DNA of 64,000 nt from Imperialibacter roseus. Its GTDB lineage: Bacteria > Bacteroidota > Bacteroidia > Cytophagales > Cyclobacteriaceae. The translations under genes were made by a program, and so were the position numbers. Positions 47,601 through 52,200 of the stretch are shown piece after piece. Position 1 is the first letter of the stretch; every line of letters starts with the position of its first letter. The notes below the pieces were generated by a model that saw only the letters and a list, made by a program, of their open reading frames with translations, searched no databases and was not told the origin of the DNA. The stretch lies in NCBI RefSeq assembly GCF_032999765.1, contig NZ_CP136051.1, forward strand, positions 2,146,417 through 2,210,416. Reading direction: 5' to 3'.

Positions 47601-48924
47601 CCGAGGTCGCACTTTTACTCCACGATGTCGTGCCATTGTCCACAGTAGCATCTGTTGCCAGCTCATTGAAGGTCTCTTTCCAAATAGAAACGCCATTATT
47701 GGCGACGACTCCGGAACCTACATAAGCAGCCGCTGATCCGTTGTCAGGAAGAGCGTCGTTGCAAAGTTCATTATCTGTTAGCTTGTCCAGGTTGAAGTTA
47801 TAATCGACGCAGGTCACATCTATGTAGGCCCACTCCTGGGAACAAAGGCTGTAGCAACGGCCAACGGGCACGTCACATATTTGATATTGAACGGAGTCTC
47901 TTCCAGCAAAACCAACATTCGGGGTATACATAATATCCAACGTTGTGCCGTCAATGTATGATGACCCGTTGGCAGCTGATGTGACGATTGTAAAAGTCCA
48001 GAGGGAATCAAGGTCAGGATTCAGAACAATGTCATTATCTCTTACAGTTAATAATTTGCTGGTGTTTTGGGGAGTGGTATAAAAGTCTTCTGCTGTTAAC
48101 GGAGGCTGTTGCCCACCACTTAAACATACGGTCTGCTCGTTTCTAGCTCCGCCAGTAGAACCCGTAAAACCATAATTCACGTTTGTAACACCACCGAAAA
48201 CAGTAGTGATCATGTCTGCGGTATGTGAGATTCGCAGCTGCTCTTCCACATACATTTGTATTGTCTGAGTTCCGTCAGCGTTTGGTTGCCAAAGGATCAC
48301 ATAATCATAGCAGCTATTGTCTTCTATGTTTGCAAAGTCGGGATGTATTTGCGGAGTTTTAGTACTCTCTAGTTCATTGGTACGGGGGTCGCATATATTT
48401 CCATTGTATGATATTGCAGTATGATCGTACGAAGGATCGTCACCTGCGTCTCCGGGACATTCTGTATTCCGCCATGTATCGAATTCAACAGCCACAGATG
48501 GGAGAATTTTGTTAGCGAACTGATAGTCTCCAAAGCCTAATCCACCGCCCGCACGACCGGTTGCTTCAAAACCTCTGGGGTCTGTTTGCAACACGAAGCC
48601 AAATCCGTCAGCGCCACTGCCATCTTTGTCGCCAGCAAAAATGATGAAATCAAGCCTGAAGGGCTTAGTCAAATCTAGTTTGGTATTCCACCAAAGTCTG
48701 CCAAAACGATTGTTGGCATCTTCGGTAATCAAGTAACACCGCTGCGACAAGGAGTAGGCATCTCCCCGGGTGGTAAACCCGTCGTTGAAGTCGGGGATAA
48801 AGAATGATGAAGTGTTCGGCAGTGGGGCATTCAGCGTCTTCGGGAGCTGGGCCTTTACCTGAGATGTAAATGAAAGCAGTAGTAGGATAGCTACAGAAAA
48901 ATGGGCTAGGCTGTGTCGTCTCAT
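23629..48924 (-). CDS. Giant SprB-like T9SS type B surface adhesin with N-terminal lectin domain
   Basis: 8431-aa predicted surface protein. ATG at 48922-48924 precedes a clean signal peptide (MRRHSLAHFSVAILLLLSFT, cleaved near VKA-Q); the frame is open to a TTG at 48954, but that adds only 10 polar residues. Residues 37-270 form an L-type lectin-like domain (FGRLWWNTKLDLTKPFRLDF; SVAVEFDTW). A cadherin-like segment follows (DSVQYQICDVP). The rest is a chain of Ig/SprB-like domains, each with a CxxxNG-type start, a Y-x-F-x-W-Y core, L-x-A-G-x-Y-T-V and a closing GC. By spacing I estimate 80-100, not counted one by one. The last 90 residues are a gliding-motility/type B sorting domain (VSANGDGLNDFF; NRAGAIVWEN; YFYLVDKGD). 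Longer than F. johnsoniae SprB (about 6500 aa). Residues about 1717-3746 and 5364-6971 are tandem DNA repeats. Confidence 0.93.
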   Translation of the reverse strand: MRRHSLAHFSVAILLLLSFTSQVKAQLPKTLNAPLPNTSSFFIPDFNDGFTTRGDAYSLSQRCYLITEDANNRFGRLWWNTKLDLTKPFRLDFIIFAGDKDGSGADGFGFVLQTDPRGFEATGRAGGGLGFGDYQFANKILPSVAVEFDTWRNTECPGDAGDDPSYDHTAISYNGNICDPRTNELESTKTPQIHPDFANIEDNSCYDYVILWQPNADGTQTIQMYVEEQLRISHTADMITTVFGGVTNVNYGFTGSTGGARNEQTVCLSGGQQPPLTAEDFYTTPQNTSKLLTVRDNDIVLNPDLDSLWTFTIVTSAANGSSYIDGTTLDIMYTPNVGFAGRDSVQYQICDVPVGRCYSLCSQEWAYIDVTCVDYNFNLDKLTDNELCNDALPDNGSAAAYVGSGVVANNGVSIWKETFNELATDATVDNGTTSWSKSATSADYAKVVNYSGNKKFEVNDSGGNVLTWTSGAITTTGYSNVTVQLSIQEIGQLESSDYIKAYYKIGSNAKVQFFSQNDDISGGSTSAAKLIPNGELGSTLQVIVEFKNDNNGEYYNIDDIHVTGDAPPSVSNITAGYTFRWYNGTPGNTNPADLVYTGATYNTMAEGTYTVQATSDYGCDALPLTVTIDRVTEAPVVVVNQLQPVTNCGSPNGSLEAYVDVNGVATTTGYTFLWYVGVDFTSSFATGPVATNLKAQNYSVRVINNTSGCQAVEEETVTSTLASPSVQAQVTSHVTSCANLFSGAVSASSGGATAGFTFKWYEGTSIKLVEDYTGATVTGLTFGDYTVQAINSSGCVSEPVTVTILNNTSAPAITANSTSNTRCVVPYNGQLEVFGTSGATAGYTFTFYNGNSTSNANKITATTGTGSIVSGNKLLQLNSGQYTVKVTHTASGCSNTKLLTVASGTVDPAYNGNAFVTPRRACPNSGADPKNGAIDASGTVTTGGVASAGGYKFDLFTGNNATGQIQATNSTGNFPALEAGNYTIKATDLTTGCSVIFNGLQIQQTRDEPNLSGAVAVTGSNTGCTVGNGSVKFDVTTQTGITPENGYKIEIYKGSTVSGTPYITQTEVCKGLALGATCTANVNGLLGGTYTVVITNTTSMCVNTNNITFTVPNGTINYPEFLISNVVNEPNSGCTAADGRLRVVMDDGVSGTTTGYTFKWYYGATTATALTNSDPGNGSNPGINNNEVTGLAGGQYTVVATSDPAQGGNGCTSQLTMTVANQTTLPDIAISEDSPAISCNGSGTADLSASVTENGTAGITVGYDFAWYAGSTATGTILSSTPTLIDKVAGSYTVKVTNQSTGCINTLTYVVNSTPVKPIATLNTKNPNTFCNTNQFNGGATVDLSFNGSAVADYSGYTFVWYIGTGTGGTQLNNGDNSGAVSGAASRTITGLNGGLSYTVVATNTATGCVSDPLVISIVNNQVPPNIVVTKLSDQTNCDVPNNGSLSADVTVSGTPQLGVGYTFQWYAGGTVSGAVITTNRQVDNLAVGTYTVRVTNQSTGCVQVLTSSVSQVLADIDGAGTKADSEDCSGNGSITITSASITTSGAPVVANSEATILASYNLTLQDASNADITDSDTDGSTTFGGLMPGTYYVVITHKSSSCDSEALQFDLADNAVSPTLSITEDQPSTICPGGTGGDGEATVTVTNAGGSTAYTYKWHTGTDTSTPIDPVLNTSAATATLTGVAAGFYTVLVTDNASTGAGCFNTETVEITAAAPTIAVVATNVGASDCNTGLDNGSYTITSVTENGSAVAALADYTYEFFNNGGAVIQAASTTASITGLAVGNYSVVVKRTSSNCSSASIPFTIANTSVTPIVSITKVDNTSCNGGASANGSLTAAVTNNGGTDFNYTFTWYVSTAANIGNTGAATALPNGTTYNGATVAIGNNGGFTGNVLSALPANTAGDVFWVRVVDSATPSESCRVDANQTIADNPATIVINASTATPSDQCTPSNGAIELTSISVNGVLTNTASGFETLKTSGYTFTVVQSDGTTDLKAFDINPTAVLFPKATDLTPGTYFIRVDNNLGCPSALKQFTIGNTSVAPVLSASEAAPSTICAGGTGVNGSATVNVTNAGGSTDYSYQWYTGTSAVAGNIIAAGTNASAITATLTGVAAGQYTVRVTDTSGPGLGCSQVATTTVTLSKPTIAVVATNVGASDCNTGLDNGSYTITSVTENGSAVAALADYTYEFFNNGGAVIQAASTTASITGLAVGNYSVVVKRTSSNCSSASIPFTIANTSVTPIVSITKVDNTSCNGGASANGSLTAAVTNNGGTDFNYTFTWYVSTAANIGNTGAATALPNGTTYNGATVAIGNNGGFTGNVLSALPANTAGDVFWVRVVDSATPSESCRVDANQTIADNPATIVINASTATPSDQCTPSNGAIELTSISVNGVLTNTASGFETLKTSGYTFTVVQSDGTTDLKAFDINPTAVLFPKATDLTPGTYFIRVDNNLGCPSALKQFTIGNTSVAPVLSASEAAPSTICAGGTGVNGSATVNVTNAGGSTDYSYQWYTGTSAVAGNIIAAGTNASAITATLTGVAAGQYTVRVTDTSGPGLGCSQVATTTVTLSKPTIAVVATNVGASDCNTGLDNGSYTITSVTENGSAVAALADYTYEFFNNGGAVIQAASTTASITGLAVGNYSVVVKRTSSNCSSASIPFTIANTSVTPIVSITKVDNTSCNGGTSANGSLTAAVTNNGGTDFNYTFTWYVSTAANIGNTGAATALPNGTTYNGATVAIGNNGGFTGNVLSALPANTAGDVFWVRVVDSATPSESCRVDANQTIADNPATIVINASTATPSDQCTPSNGAIELTSISVNGVLTNTASGFETLKTSGYTFTVVQSDGTTDLKAFDINPTAVLFPKATDLTPGTYFIRVDNNLGCPSALKQFTIGNTSVAPVLSASEAAPSTICAGGTGVNGSATVNVTNAGGSTDYSYQWYTGTSAVAGNIIAAGTNASAITATLTGVAAGQYTVRVTDTSGPGLGCSQVATTTVTLSKPTIAVVATNVGASDCNTGLDNGSYTITSVTENGSAVAALADYTYEFFNNGGAVIQAASTTASITGLAVGNYSVVVKRTSSNCSSASIPFTIANTSVTPIVSITKVDNTSCNGGTSANGSLTAAVTNNGGTDFNYTFTWYVSTAANIGNTGAATALPNGTTYNGATVAIGNNGGFTGNVLSALPANTAGDVFWVRVVDSATPSESCRVDANQTIADNPATIVINASTATPSDQCTPSNGAIELTSISVNGVLTNTASGFETLKTSGYTFTVVQSDGTTDLKAFDINPTAVLFPKATDLTPGTYFIRVDNNLGCPSALKQFTIGNTSVAPVLSASEAAPSTICAGGTGVNGSATVNVTNAGGSTDYSYQWYTGTSAVAGNIIAAGTNASAITATLTGVAAGQYTVRVTDTSGPGLGCSQVATTTVTLSKPTIAVVADNVGASDCNTGLDNGSYTITSVTENGSAVAALADYTYEFFNNSGAVIQAASTTASIIGLAVGNYSVVVKRTSSNCSSASIPFTIANTSVTPIVSITKVDNTSCNGGTSANGSLTAAVTNNGGTDFNYTFTWYVSTAANIGNTGAATALPNGTTYNGATVAIGNNGGFTGNVLSALPANTAGDVFWVRVVDSATPSESCRVDANQTIADNPATIVINASTATPSDQCTPSNGAIELTSISVNGVLTNTASGFETLKTSGYTFTVVQSDGTTDLKAFDINPTAVLFPKATDLTPGTYFIRVDNNLGCPSALKQFTIGNASPVPTTNTVTGVNNTSCTSTPNGQVTSNFVWTGGTVTYKWYYGTISSGTAVALATGVNPGNGSVPTDPTLATVTGLSAGTYYVEINDNDGGAGTGCVFKQEVSILTDQPIITIATTQKNKDNTICNPSSDPDGYDGEFEVLTVNNDGAGDALGNYTFEWFTSAGALIPGITTAINNDLNAGSYQVRAKNTATGCVSSPVSFTIGDNTAKPVVAGNFAITASLSCDNTNFPNGKIDIDPDGVAGNNPAGYTFEWHTGGTATMAAGNVTTDNNNSSDDGIDDVLDNVSPGTYSVRVTNSATGCFRDMQFVVGSSVPASPTLTVAVTQDVTDCNNPDGILTGTPAPKAASEYIWSWFTDDQTTSVTTIGGDVSVAGVASNLPEGLYYVKIQDKETGCVSSLMSKAMTRSAVTLVSLTINSAPGDCDSDAGEFEFDITGSTGIVDIRILKDDGTVMITQSGISVAAVSPDVTVADSDPGSTTYFLNTGFINGKYIIEVTDQGTGCVDEHEFFLPYIGAPRLDLAVPTVTNHSTNCQPYEGSAIVSGDNSNGVTGGQGGATGQVSVTLTLVDGENTLDSHQNYQVFLFPSTTITQPETEIVLTVDDATGFAVNDNMTINGGSATAEIDAISGLELTLDYTGGDITTITTGNTISDGINTHTITGVTRAGLWTVAEGRPTDIQAIEGTVVGQTQADFGFGTTGAGFDDIQNTYVFNGLTAGEYTVMAAQEGALFCLSPSVVFEIEDRFFELYIDESDANYVTITEDPNCNGIAANSTGAINIKQINRMILDGAGAPISDGLDDATISTDYTYQWFEGTSTSSPALGTTATAAVNNGHEITNLPAGSYTVLITNGTTPTGSADACTATYTFEVQSKPDAIEVIATPTDNTNCTTPFNGTITVNTVDVNSVGATAWNTTPGFNAYLYKVGGATAIAGPIASNGATDQFTALENGDYEVVVENSLSCESTAFPVTVVDATILPILTVNSTTNNTNCTTNNGEITVDLGGSVVDFNYDWYVGDVTSTTLFAGTETPAGTETQISGLSAGTYTLKVTDNSAPGFGCFSFVTETIEDNLNDIIDFSFSIVDNPDCTPDNGSLTLTSVDLYNTSTNSAQTFSSPGDVTAIDVHTINIYQTDGTTLVASDAEDAGDNLTISGLSAGNYLIEILNPASQCFSAQKAFTISDISSNPTVDIVQNQANTICDPTFGALEADGQLTATVTGDADDNYTFQWYKGPTGNTGASTALVDAMIINGSTLDIDETGTRTSVLSFVEQGNYWVQVTDVTTGNLGCTAVGGFALASNITPVSLDIANVATTPVTDCANPDNGTITIDLADISGSLGNDMSDYRIIINGINDIDITDDQTYDPAAVDPFVITSLSADTYDLTIIDKTTGCVSSIYQATVQSSPTEPIIEVTTNSANRFCDTSGGTVGNGAITISVQNPLGGYYDPANYTFDWYDQQSGSAGAPDQSGVGVAGLGFGFDERTGLAPGFYTVVVTANDVAANDGLGRGCFDQVIVEVLDNPDEIELNTTIVDVTNATNCTPDNGRIEVTDVLRNTSSDALANYTFHLYQSDGVTEIPVASAFNGTAIVSSLSPATYFVEARSNTGSGCSSNLLQVIITDDAVSPTLTLVQTTANTICDPAVAGNANGSLTVTVATGDLDGNYDVEWFKGPQNNVGASTALTNGLLFAGSNITITPATSVDGAQQSVISGIAEGDYWVRVTDNTPNNDNCAVTEKITLTSNFTPVTLAVADVVATPATDCTAPDNGTITIDLADISGSLGNDMSDYTIVIDGVATAADDQTYNPGVVDPFIITNLAPDTYNITITDKSSGCVSATAQITVGLDGIEPTMGSVITADNFCTGGNGTVTISVTNGDGDEAKYDFQWFSGVGTAAPSVAMPGISGVNMFSATGLSAGFYTVVVTAQAAATAGVGCSDQIVVEVVDDPYEIAVAGNKTDVLDCSPDNGSINITGLTITSVEDGTTAQATNDVNVTYEIFSDPALTTSVSSTTGNVATSFTALAPGTYYLTASYSGASVIAPGCSSPAVQFVIDDLATSPTLTLVQTTANTICDPAVAGNANGSLTVTVATGDLDGNYDVEWFKGPQNNVGASTALTNGLLFAGSNITITPATSVDGAQQSVISGIAEGDYWVRVTDNTPNNDNCAVTEKITLTSNFTPVTLAVADVVATPATDCTAPDNGTITIDLADISGSLGNDMSDYTIVIDGVATAADDQTYNPGVVDPFIITNLAPDTYNITITDKSSGCVSATAQITVGLDGIEPTMGSVITADNFCTGGNGTVTISVTNGDGDEAKYDFQWFSGVGTAAPSVAMPGISGVNMFSATGLSAGFYTVVVTAQAAATAGVGCSDQIVVEVVDDPYEIAVAGNKTDVLDCSPDNGSINITGLTITSVEDGTTAQATNDVNVTYEIFSDPALTTSVSSTTGNVATSFTALAPGTYYLTASYSGASVIAPGCSSPAVQFVIDDLATSPTLTLVQTTANTICDPAVAGNANGSLTVTVATGDLDGNYDVEWFKGPQNNVGASTALTNGLLFAGSNITITPATSVDGAQQSVISGIAEGDYWVRVTDNTPNNDNCAVTEKITLTSNFTPVTLAVADVVATPATDCTAPDNGTITIDLADISGSLGNDMSDYTIVIDGVATAADDQTYNPGVVDPFIITNLAPDTYNITITDKSSGCVSATAQITVGLDGIEPTMGSVITADNFCTGGNGTVTISVTNGDGDEAKYDFQWFSGVGTAAPSVAMPGISGVNMFSATGLSAGFYTVVVTAQAAATAGVGCSDQIVVEVVDDPYEIAVAGNKTDVLDCSPDNGSINITGLTITSVEDGTTAQATNDVNVTYEIFSDPALTTSVSSTTGNVATSFTALAPGTYYLTASYSGASVIAPGCSSPAVQFVIDDLATSPTLTLVQTTANTICDPAVAGNANGSLTVTVATGDLDGNYDVEWFKGPQNNVGASTALTNGLLFAGSNITITPATSVDGAQQSVISGIAEGDYWVRVTDNTPNNDNCAVTEKITLTSNFTPVTLAVADVVATPATDCTAPDNGTITIDLADISGSLGNDMSDYTIVIDGVATAADDQTYNPGVVDPFIITNLAPDTYNITITDKSSGCVSATAQITVGLDGIEPTMGSVITADNFCTGGNGTVTISVTNGDGDEAKYDFQWFSGVGTAAPSVAMPGISGVNMFSATGLSAGFYTVVVTAQAAATAGVGCSDQIVVEVQDAPDQVLIRAADITKTNSQDCNPAQNGTITVNDVFLNSASNGTGGYTFKLFNNAFNDISGTYTFAGNVVSSLPSGTYYVQATSTSGSGCTSNFRQVIITDVSVKPTLTITQNRPNTFCDPASFDGRLTVAVTNNDGGNYTYQWFKGAINDISNPVATVGPAAGGSNQQVGLEDGMYWVRVTDNTTTGLNCAATATFNLQYVPVVITLQASSADDTSCDVDNGSVFFNGTTDFVTITSSGNPADNATVNGLAAIDASYTFQLYNSSFALQVPGTLTTASLAAVQLPAGRYYVVATHKTFLCASAFYPIDIDDDTVLPIIASSTITPDTSCDVENGSIQFVAETNGADGLAYVLTWYSGQNTSGANITGSTTVTGSGSSADPYIASNLAAGFYTVMIEQTPGSGCETVETFQVFEQLTAPSFVLPASQLTHSTLCVGVNGSFRLDDDDIVSTGIGATLSNYTWSLYPDNSGSPNTGAPIALGAVASPSYDYFTTTGTGLAPGTYYLQAESTLGCESAFIKFSIEDFSTVPAAQVSVVSDKGCDTSFGVGEISVVVTEVDGTPEATGYVLVLKNSGGTTIIETSTTGNNAASYTGLASGVYTLTATNNRTGCVLTQDIDVPTETENVLITSSSVVHQTTCDPNGSVTISEVTFNGVVYTVGGVNNLLTNFTFTWSGPNGSITPAGGSENMISNLEGGSLDPTLWTLYSVQVEHITTGCTMSVTGEFPVYNADIVYPDILIDQVAADQSCTGGTPSGILSATVDNSNDDTNPNYTFEWFTGSGAVAANSIATTSTISNLTAGLYTVSVRNLLTGCNSLAEFDLASEPWMAEIDSADIVITAMTNCSPADGTIEISAISPGSLTDYTYSLYDQDPADGAVAIQTSTDGTFTGVAAGQHFIEVIHNTTNCAMLSYVEVEVPDESVPPVISLVDMVLQTNCNPAIPNGAISVSADGSQDTGAYTFSWFRGSSATGTPLVANNPQLLNIAAGQYTVLVVNNTTGCSQSKVYRITDESINPLEVTITATSNDKCLAPFDGVVAANLINIPFGKASSDYKFVWNAGQVPPSFDVFDYEGQAWEGLNSGIYTLMVFNRQDPLCATAPIQVLVEDATSIPAIVVKETQPLTICYQDRPNGELTASLANGTVTGHTFEWYIGSLADPAAKIFDGPIVNNLAAGPYTLRVTNSTTGCQSTQTVEVTDQTVPPSNPTLTLVSNMTSCAAPNGEARATVEGNIGNYRFEWYEATDTNTIIYTGFDPKGLGREGETVEYIVIATDLLTGCVSEESRISISDARTEPQFVVDVQDSQCLVPTGVALLVFPEPVELDSVVWTHLATGNTTFEGGLFEATFGDYSVTIWDGNGCTATQEFTIGADIVIYNGVSANGDGLNDFFIMDCIDQFPNNNVKIFNRAGAIVWENDGYDNTDVYFDGVSNKGIVAGSRLLPAGTYFYLVDKGDGTDPLSGYLELVR
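28014..32835. repeat. Tandem array A: 1290-bp unit, 3 full copies plus 0.74
   Basis: In-frame tandem repeat inside the giant gene. Copies begin at about 28014, 29304, 30594 and 31884; the last breaks off at 32835. No base difference between copies was found when lines were compared by eye, including third codon positions. The unit codes for 430 aa: four Ig/SprB-like domains with eight cysteines. A diverged relative continues to about 34.1 kb. Confidence 0.9.
37689..43776. repeat. Tandem array B: 1281-bp unit, 4 full copies plus 0.75
   Basis: In-frame tandem repeat inside the giant gene, starting at 37689, 38970, 40251, 41532 and 42813 and ending at 43776. Copies differ at about a dozen positions. 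The 37689 copy is the most divergent (e.g. TTGAGTGCAGAAG against TTGAGCGCCGAAG elsewhere). The unit codes for 427 aa, again four domains with eight cysteines. Its sequence is unrelated in detail to array A. Confidence 0.9.
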
Positions 48925-49219
48925 GGTATTTTTCGAAATCGTGGCGTTTCTCAAAACTGAAAATACTTATTCGGCTAAACTCAAAGGCTATAAAACTATA
49001 GTTTTTTAATTTGAGCGCTTTCCGTTCTTAGATTGTTAATACAATTTAAAGAAAAAGTGTAACCCATCTAAGAGTAAAAGAATTGAAAAATAATTTTTTG
49101 AAGAAAAAATGTAATGATTCTTATATGCATCAGGCATATATACTTGCAGATGATTGAAAGGATAATTTAACCGTCGAATATACACATAAAAGTTAAATAT
49201 CACTGAGCTGGCTGTGTTG
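48925..49219. other. AT-rich leader region of the giant gene
   Basis: 295 bp between the giant gene start and the stop of the FG-GAP cargo gene. It is AT-rich, with a 14-bp palindrome AAAACTATAGTTTT (48992-49005). On the minus strand TAGCCTTTG (48982-48990) is a -7-like element with one extra base, about 60 bp before the ATG, so the giant gene may have its own promoter as well as read-through from upstream. No gene seen. Confidence 0.5.
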
Positions 49220-52200
49220 TCATCTAAAAAGCAATATGCTCCCGTTTTGGCTCCTGGTGGCGTCGTCGCAGATGAAAACGTAATAGTAAACACCCTGCTC
49301 CACATCATTTCCATTGACCCTACCTGCCCAGTCATTGTTGTATGGTTTCTTTTCCAAAATGGCTCGTCCCCGGCGGTCGTAGATCACCACCTTACAATCC
49401 TGGTTGAACTCGACATTTTCGACGCTCCACACATCATCGATACCATCTCCGTTGGGTGAGAAGGACTTCATTGGCTGGGGAGATTCGTCCGGAATGACGA
49501 TCAATGGGATACTGGCGGAGACCTCGCAAAGATTGGCATCAAGGGCAGTTACCACGTAGAGGTATTCTCTTTGGTTGGATGCATTCAAAACATCGCCAAA
49601 CTCATAAGTGCCTGTAACAATCGGGTTGGCGATGGTTGGGTCATCCATGCCGGTTATCGGCGTCCAGTCAAGTATTTCAGAGGCACCAGTAACATTGAAC
49701 TGAGTAGTGTCAAATTCATCTATAATGGACCTGTTCGACACGGCCGTTATAGAGTTTGAGGTATCGAAGTTTACGATGTCGACTGTGCTGGTGATAATAC
49801 ACTGAGCATCGTCAACAATTGTCAGAGTGTAGGTTCCGGGATCTATTACGCTAATAGCATTCCCTGTTTCTGAGGTACTCCATGCGTAGGACACAAAGTT
49901 GTCGGCTACTTCAAGACTCACTTCATTTTCAGGGCATTTCTCAACTCCGTCTGGTGTTTCGATCGACACAACAGGCACCGCCCTTACTTCGATTGATTTC
50001 GTGGCTGTGGTGACGCATCCGGCAATTTCATCGTAGCCGGTTGTCAGTTTTACTGAGGTAGTCCCGGCTGTTGCGAAGGTATTTGATGCGTTAGGGGTAG
50101 TGCTGTCTGTAGTTCCGTCACTAGTGAAGTCCCAGGCATAGTTGAGCGTAAGGCCGGCTTCTCCGGTAGATTCGGCGGTAAATTCGGTTCCTACATTCAC
50201 ACAAATGGCATCTACTGAAGTGAACTGAGTCGCCGGTACTGCTTTTTTTGTAAGTGTAGCCGCCGGGCTTGTCACTGCGCAACTTGTTACCGGGTCTGAA
50301 ATTTTAATGGCATAAGCGCCACTAGCGCTAGCCGATAAAGATGTTGTCGTTTCGCCTGCTACATCCTGTCCATCGGCCACCCATTGGTAATTATATCCCG
50401 CAAAGGAAGCGGCTGAAAGAGCTACCGAAGCGTCTTCGCAAAAAAGACCTGTGCCCTCGAACCTGACGGCTACCGGAGGAAGACTTTTTATCTCAGCTCT
50501 CAGCTGGGTAGGAGGGCTCAGGCAGTCCGATGCCGTTACATAACGAAGGGTGTAGATTCCAGCCTTGGCGGGCTGAAAGTTGGCAACACTTAGAACCGCT
50601 TCGGTAGATGCAAAACCGTCGGGCCCAGTCCATTGGTAGGATTTTGCTCCAGCAATTGTACCATCAATTTGTAGTGTTTCCCCGGCGCAGATTGGCGCAG
50701 GGTCAACCACCCCGGGTGGAGTGGGTGGTGTTCCGGTAACGAGCAGTTGCGAAGAGTTGGCTGAATTAGCATCGCACGCTCCGTCGTTCGACTTGATATT
50801 GACCCTAATGAAGAGATTGCCCTCAGGCAGGCTCGACAGATTGAGAGATGAAGAAGTCTCTGCCTGGGCCGTAAATGGTCCGGAGGCACTGGAAGCGGTT
50901 TCCCACGTGTAGGTATGCCCGATGCTTTTTGTTGCCTCTACAGTGAAATCTGTGCCAGTACAAACAGTGGCACTGCTTGGCGTTATTGTTGGCGAAATAC
51001 AATTTCTGTTGGCAATAACAATCAGCTCGTTGTTCGTTATGCCTGCTGCCAGCAAGTCGGGCTTTCCGTCGGCATTTACATCAGCAATCTTCACATTTCG
51101 GGTTGCGGTTCCGGCTGCGATGTTGAATCTATCGAAAGTGAGGCCGGTCGTCGACGTGTTGACAAGGGCGGTTACGTTGTTGCTGGTGGTGCTGGCCACC
51201 AGCAGGTCAAGCTTGCCGTCACCATTCAGGTCGCCAAGGTCAAGTCCCCAGGCACCCGACGATACACTAAATGAATTTGCCGCACCGAAGGCGATAGCAC
51301 CGCCAACTTCGCTGGTTTGGTTAAGGATAACAGATACAGCATTGCTGACAATTTGTGTTGTGGCAATGTCGTTCAACCCGTCCCCATTTAAGTCGCCAAC
51401 AACCAGGTTGGCAAGGTTGCCTGAAACCGGCAGGGTGACCGACGGGCCAAAGGCGATGGTACCGGCGTTGCTAATATTGGGCAACACAAAGATGTTAGCC
51501 TGCTGAAGTGCGCAAGCTACAATCTCAGGGAACCCGTCATTGTTTAAGTCCTTCACGTCCAGTCCGAATGATCGACTGCCGCCGATGCTGAATTGTGCGG
51601 GTTGAGCAGCAAAGCTGAGTGTGCCGACAGTAGACGTGTTTTTGAATGCATCTATTTGATTATCAACCTGATTGGAGGCAATTACCTCTGGTTTTCCGTC
51701 CCCGTCAAGGTCAATAATGGAGATACGACCTACATTCTTTCGGTTGCCTGAGCCGTCAGGAGGAAGCGTGAGCGAAATAGGCGCTGCAAAGCTTATGGCA
51801 CCTACCGTACTTGTGTTGCGGAAAGCGAAAACTATATCACCCGGTGTTACACCGGCAATCGCTCTGGTCGCCAGCAAATCTGGCTTTCCGTCTCCATCCA
51901 AATCGCCACAGGCCACACTCAATGTTGGTTCATTGATGAGCAAGGAGGGCAAGTTTGCGGTGGTAAATGTAAGTGTTGAAATATCACTTGTGTTTCTGTA
52001 AACAGGCACTCTGGAAGCCTGGTCGTTGTTGTGTGAGCTTGCTGCATCAATTACCCCGTCACCGTCAAAATCACAGGCGCAGAGGTCGTACATGCCGTTT
52101 TGACCGGAAGCGAACTTCGCTGAGGCGTCGACTGCTGCTGCGAGAAATGAAGTGCCGCCAAAGCTCAAGGTGAAGAACTCCGATGAATAGCCGATGAGCC

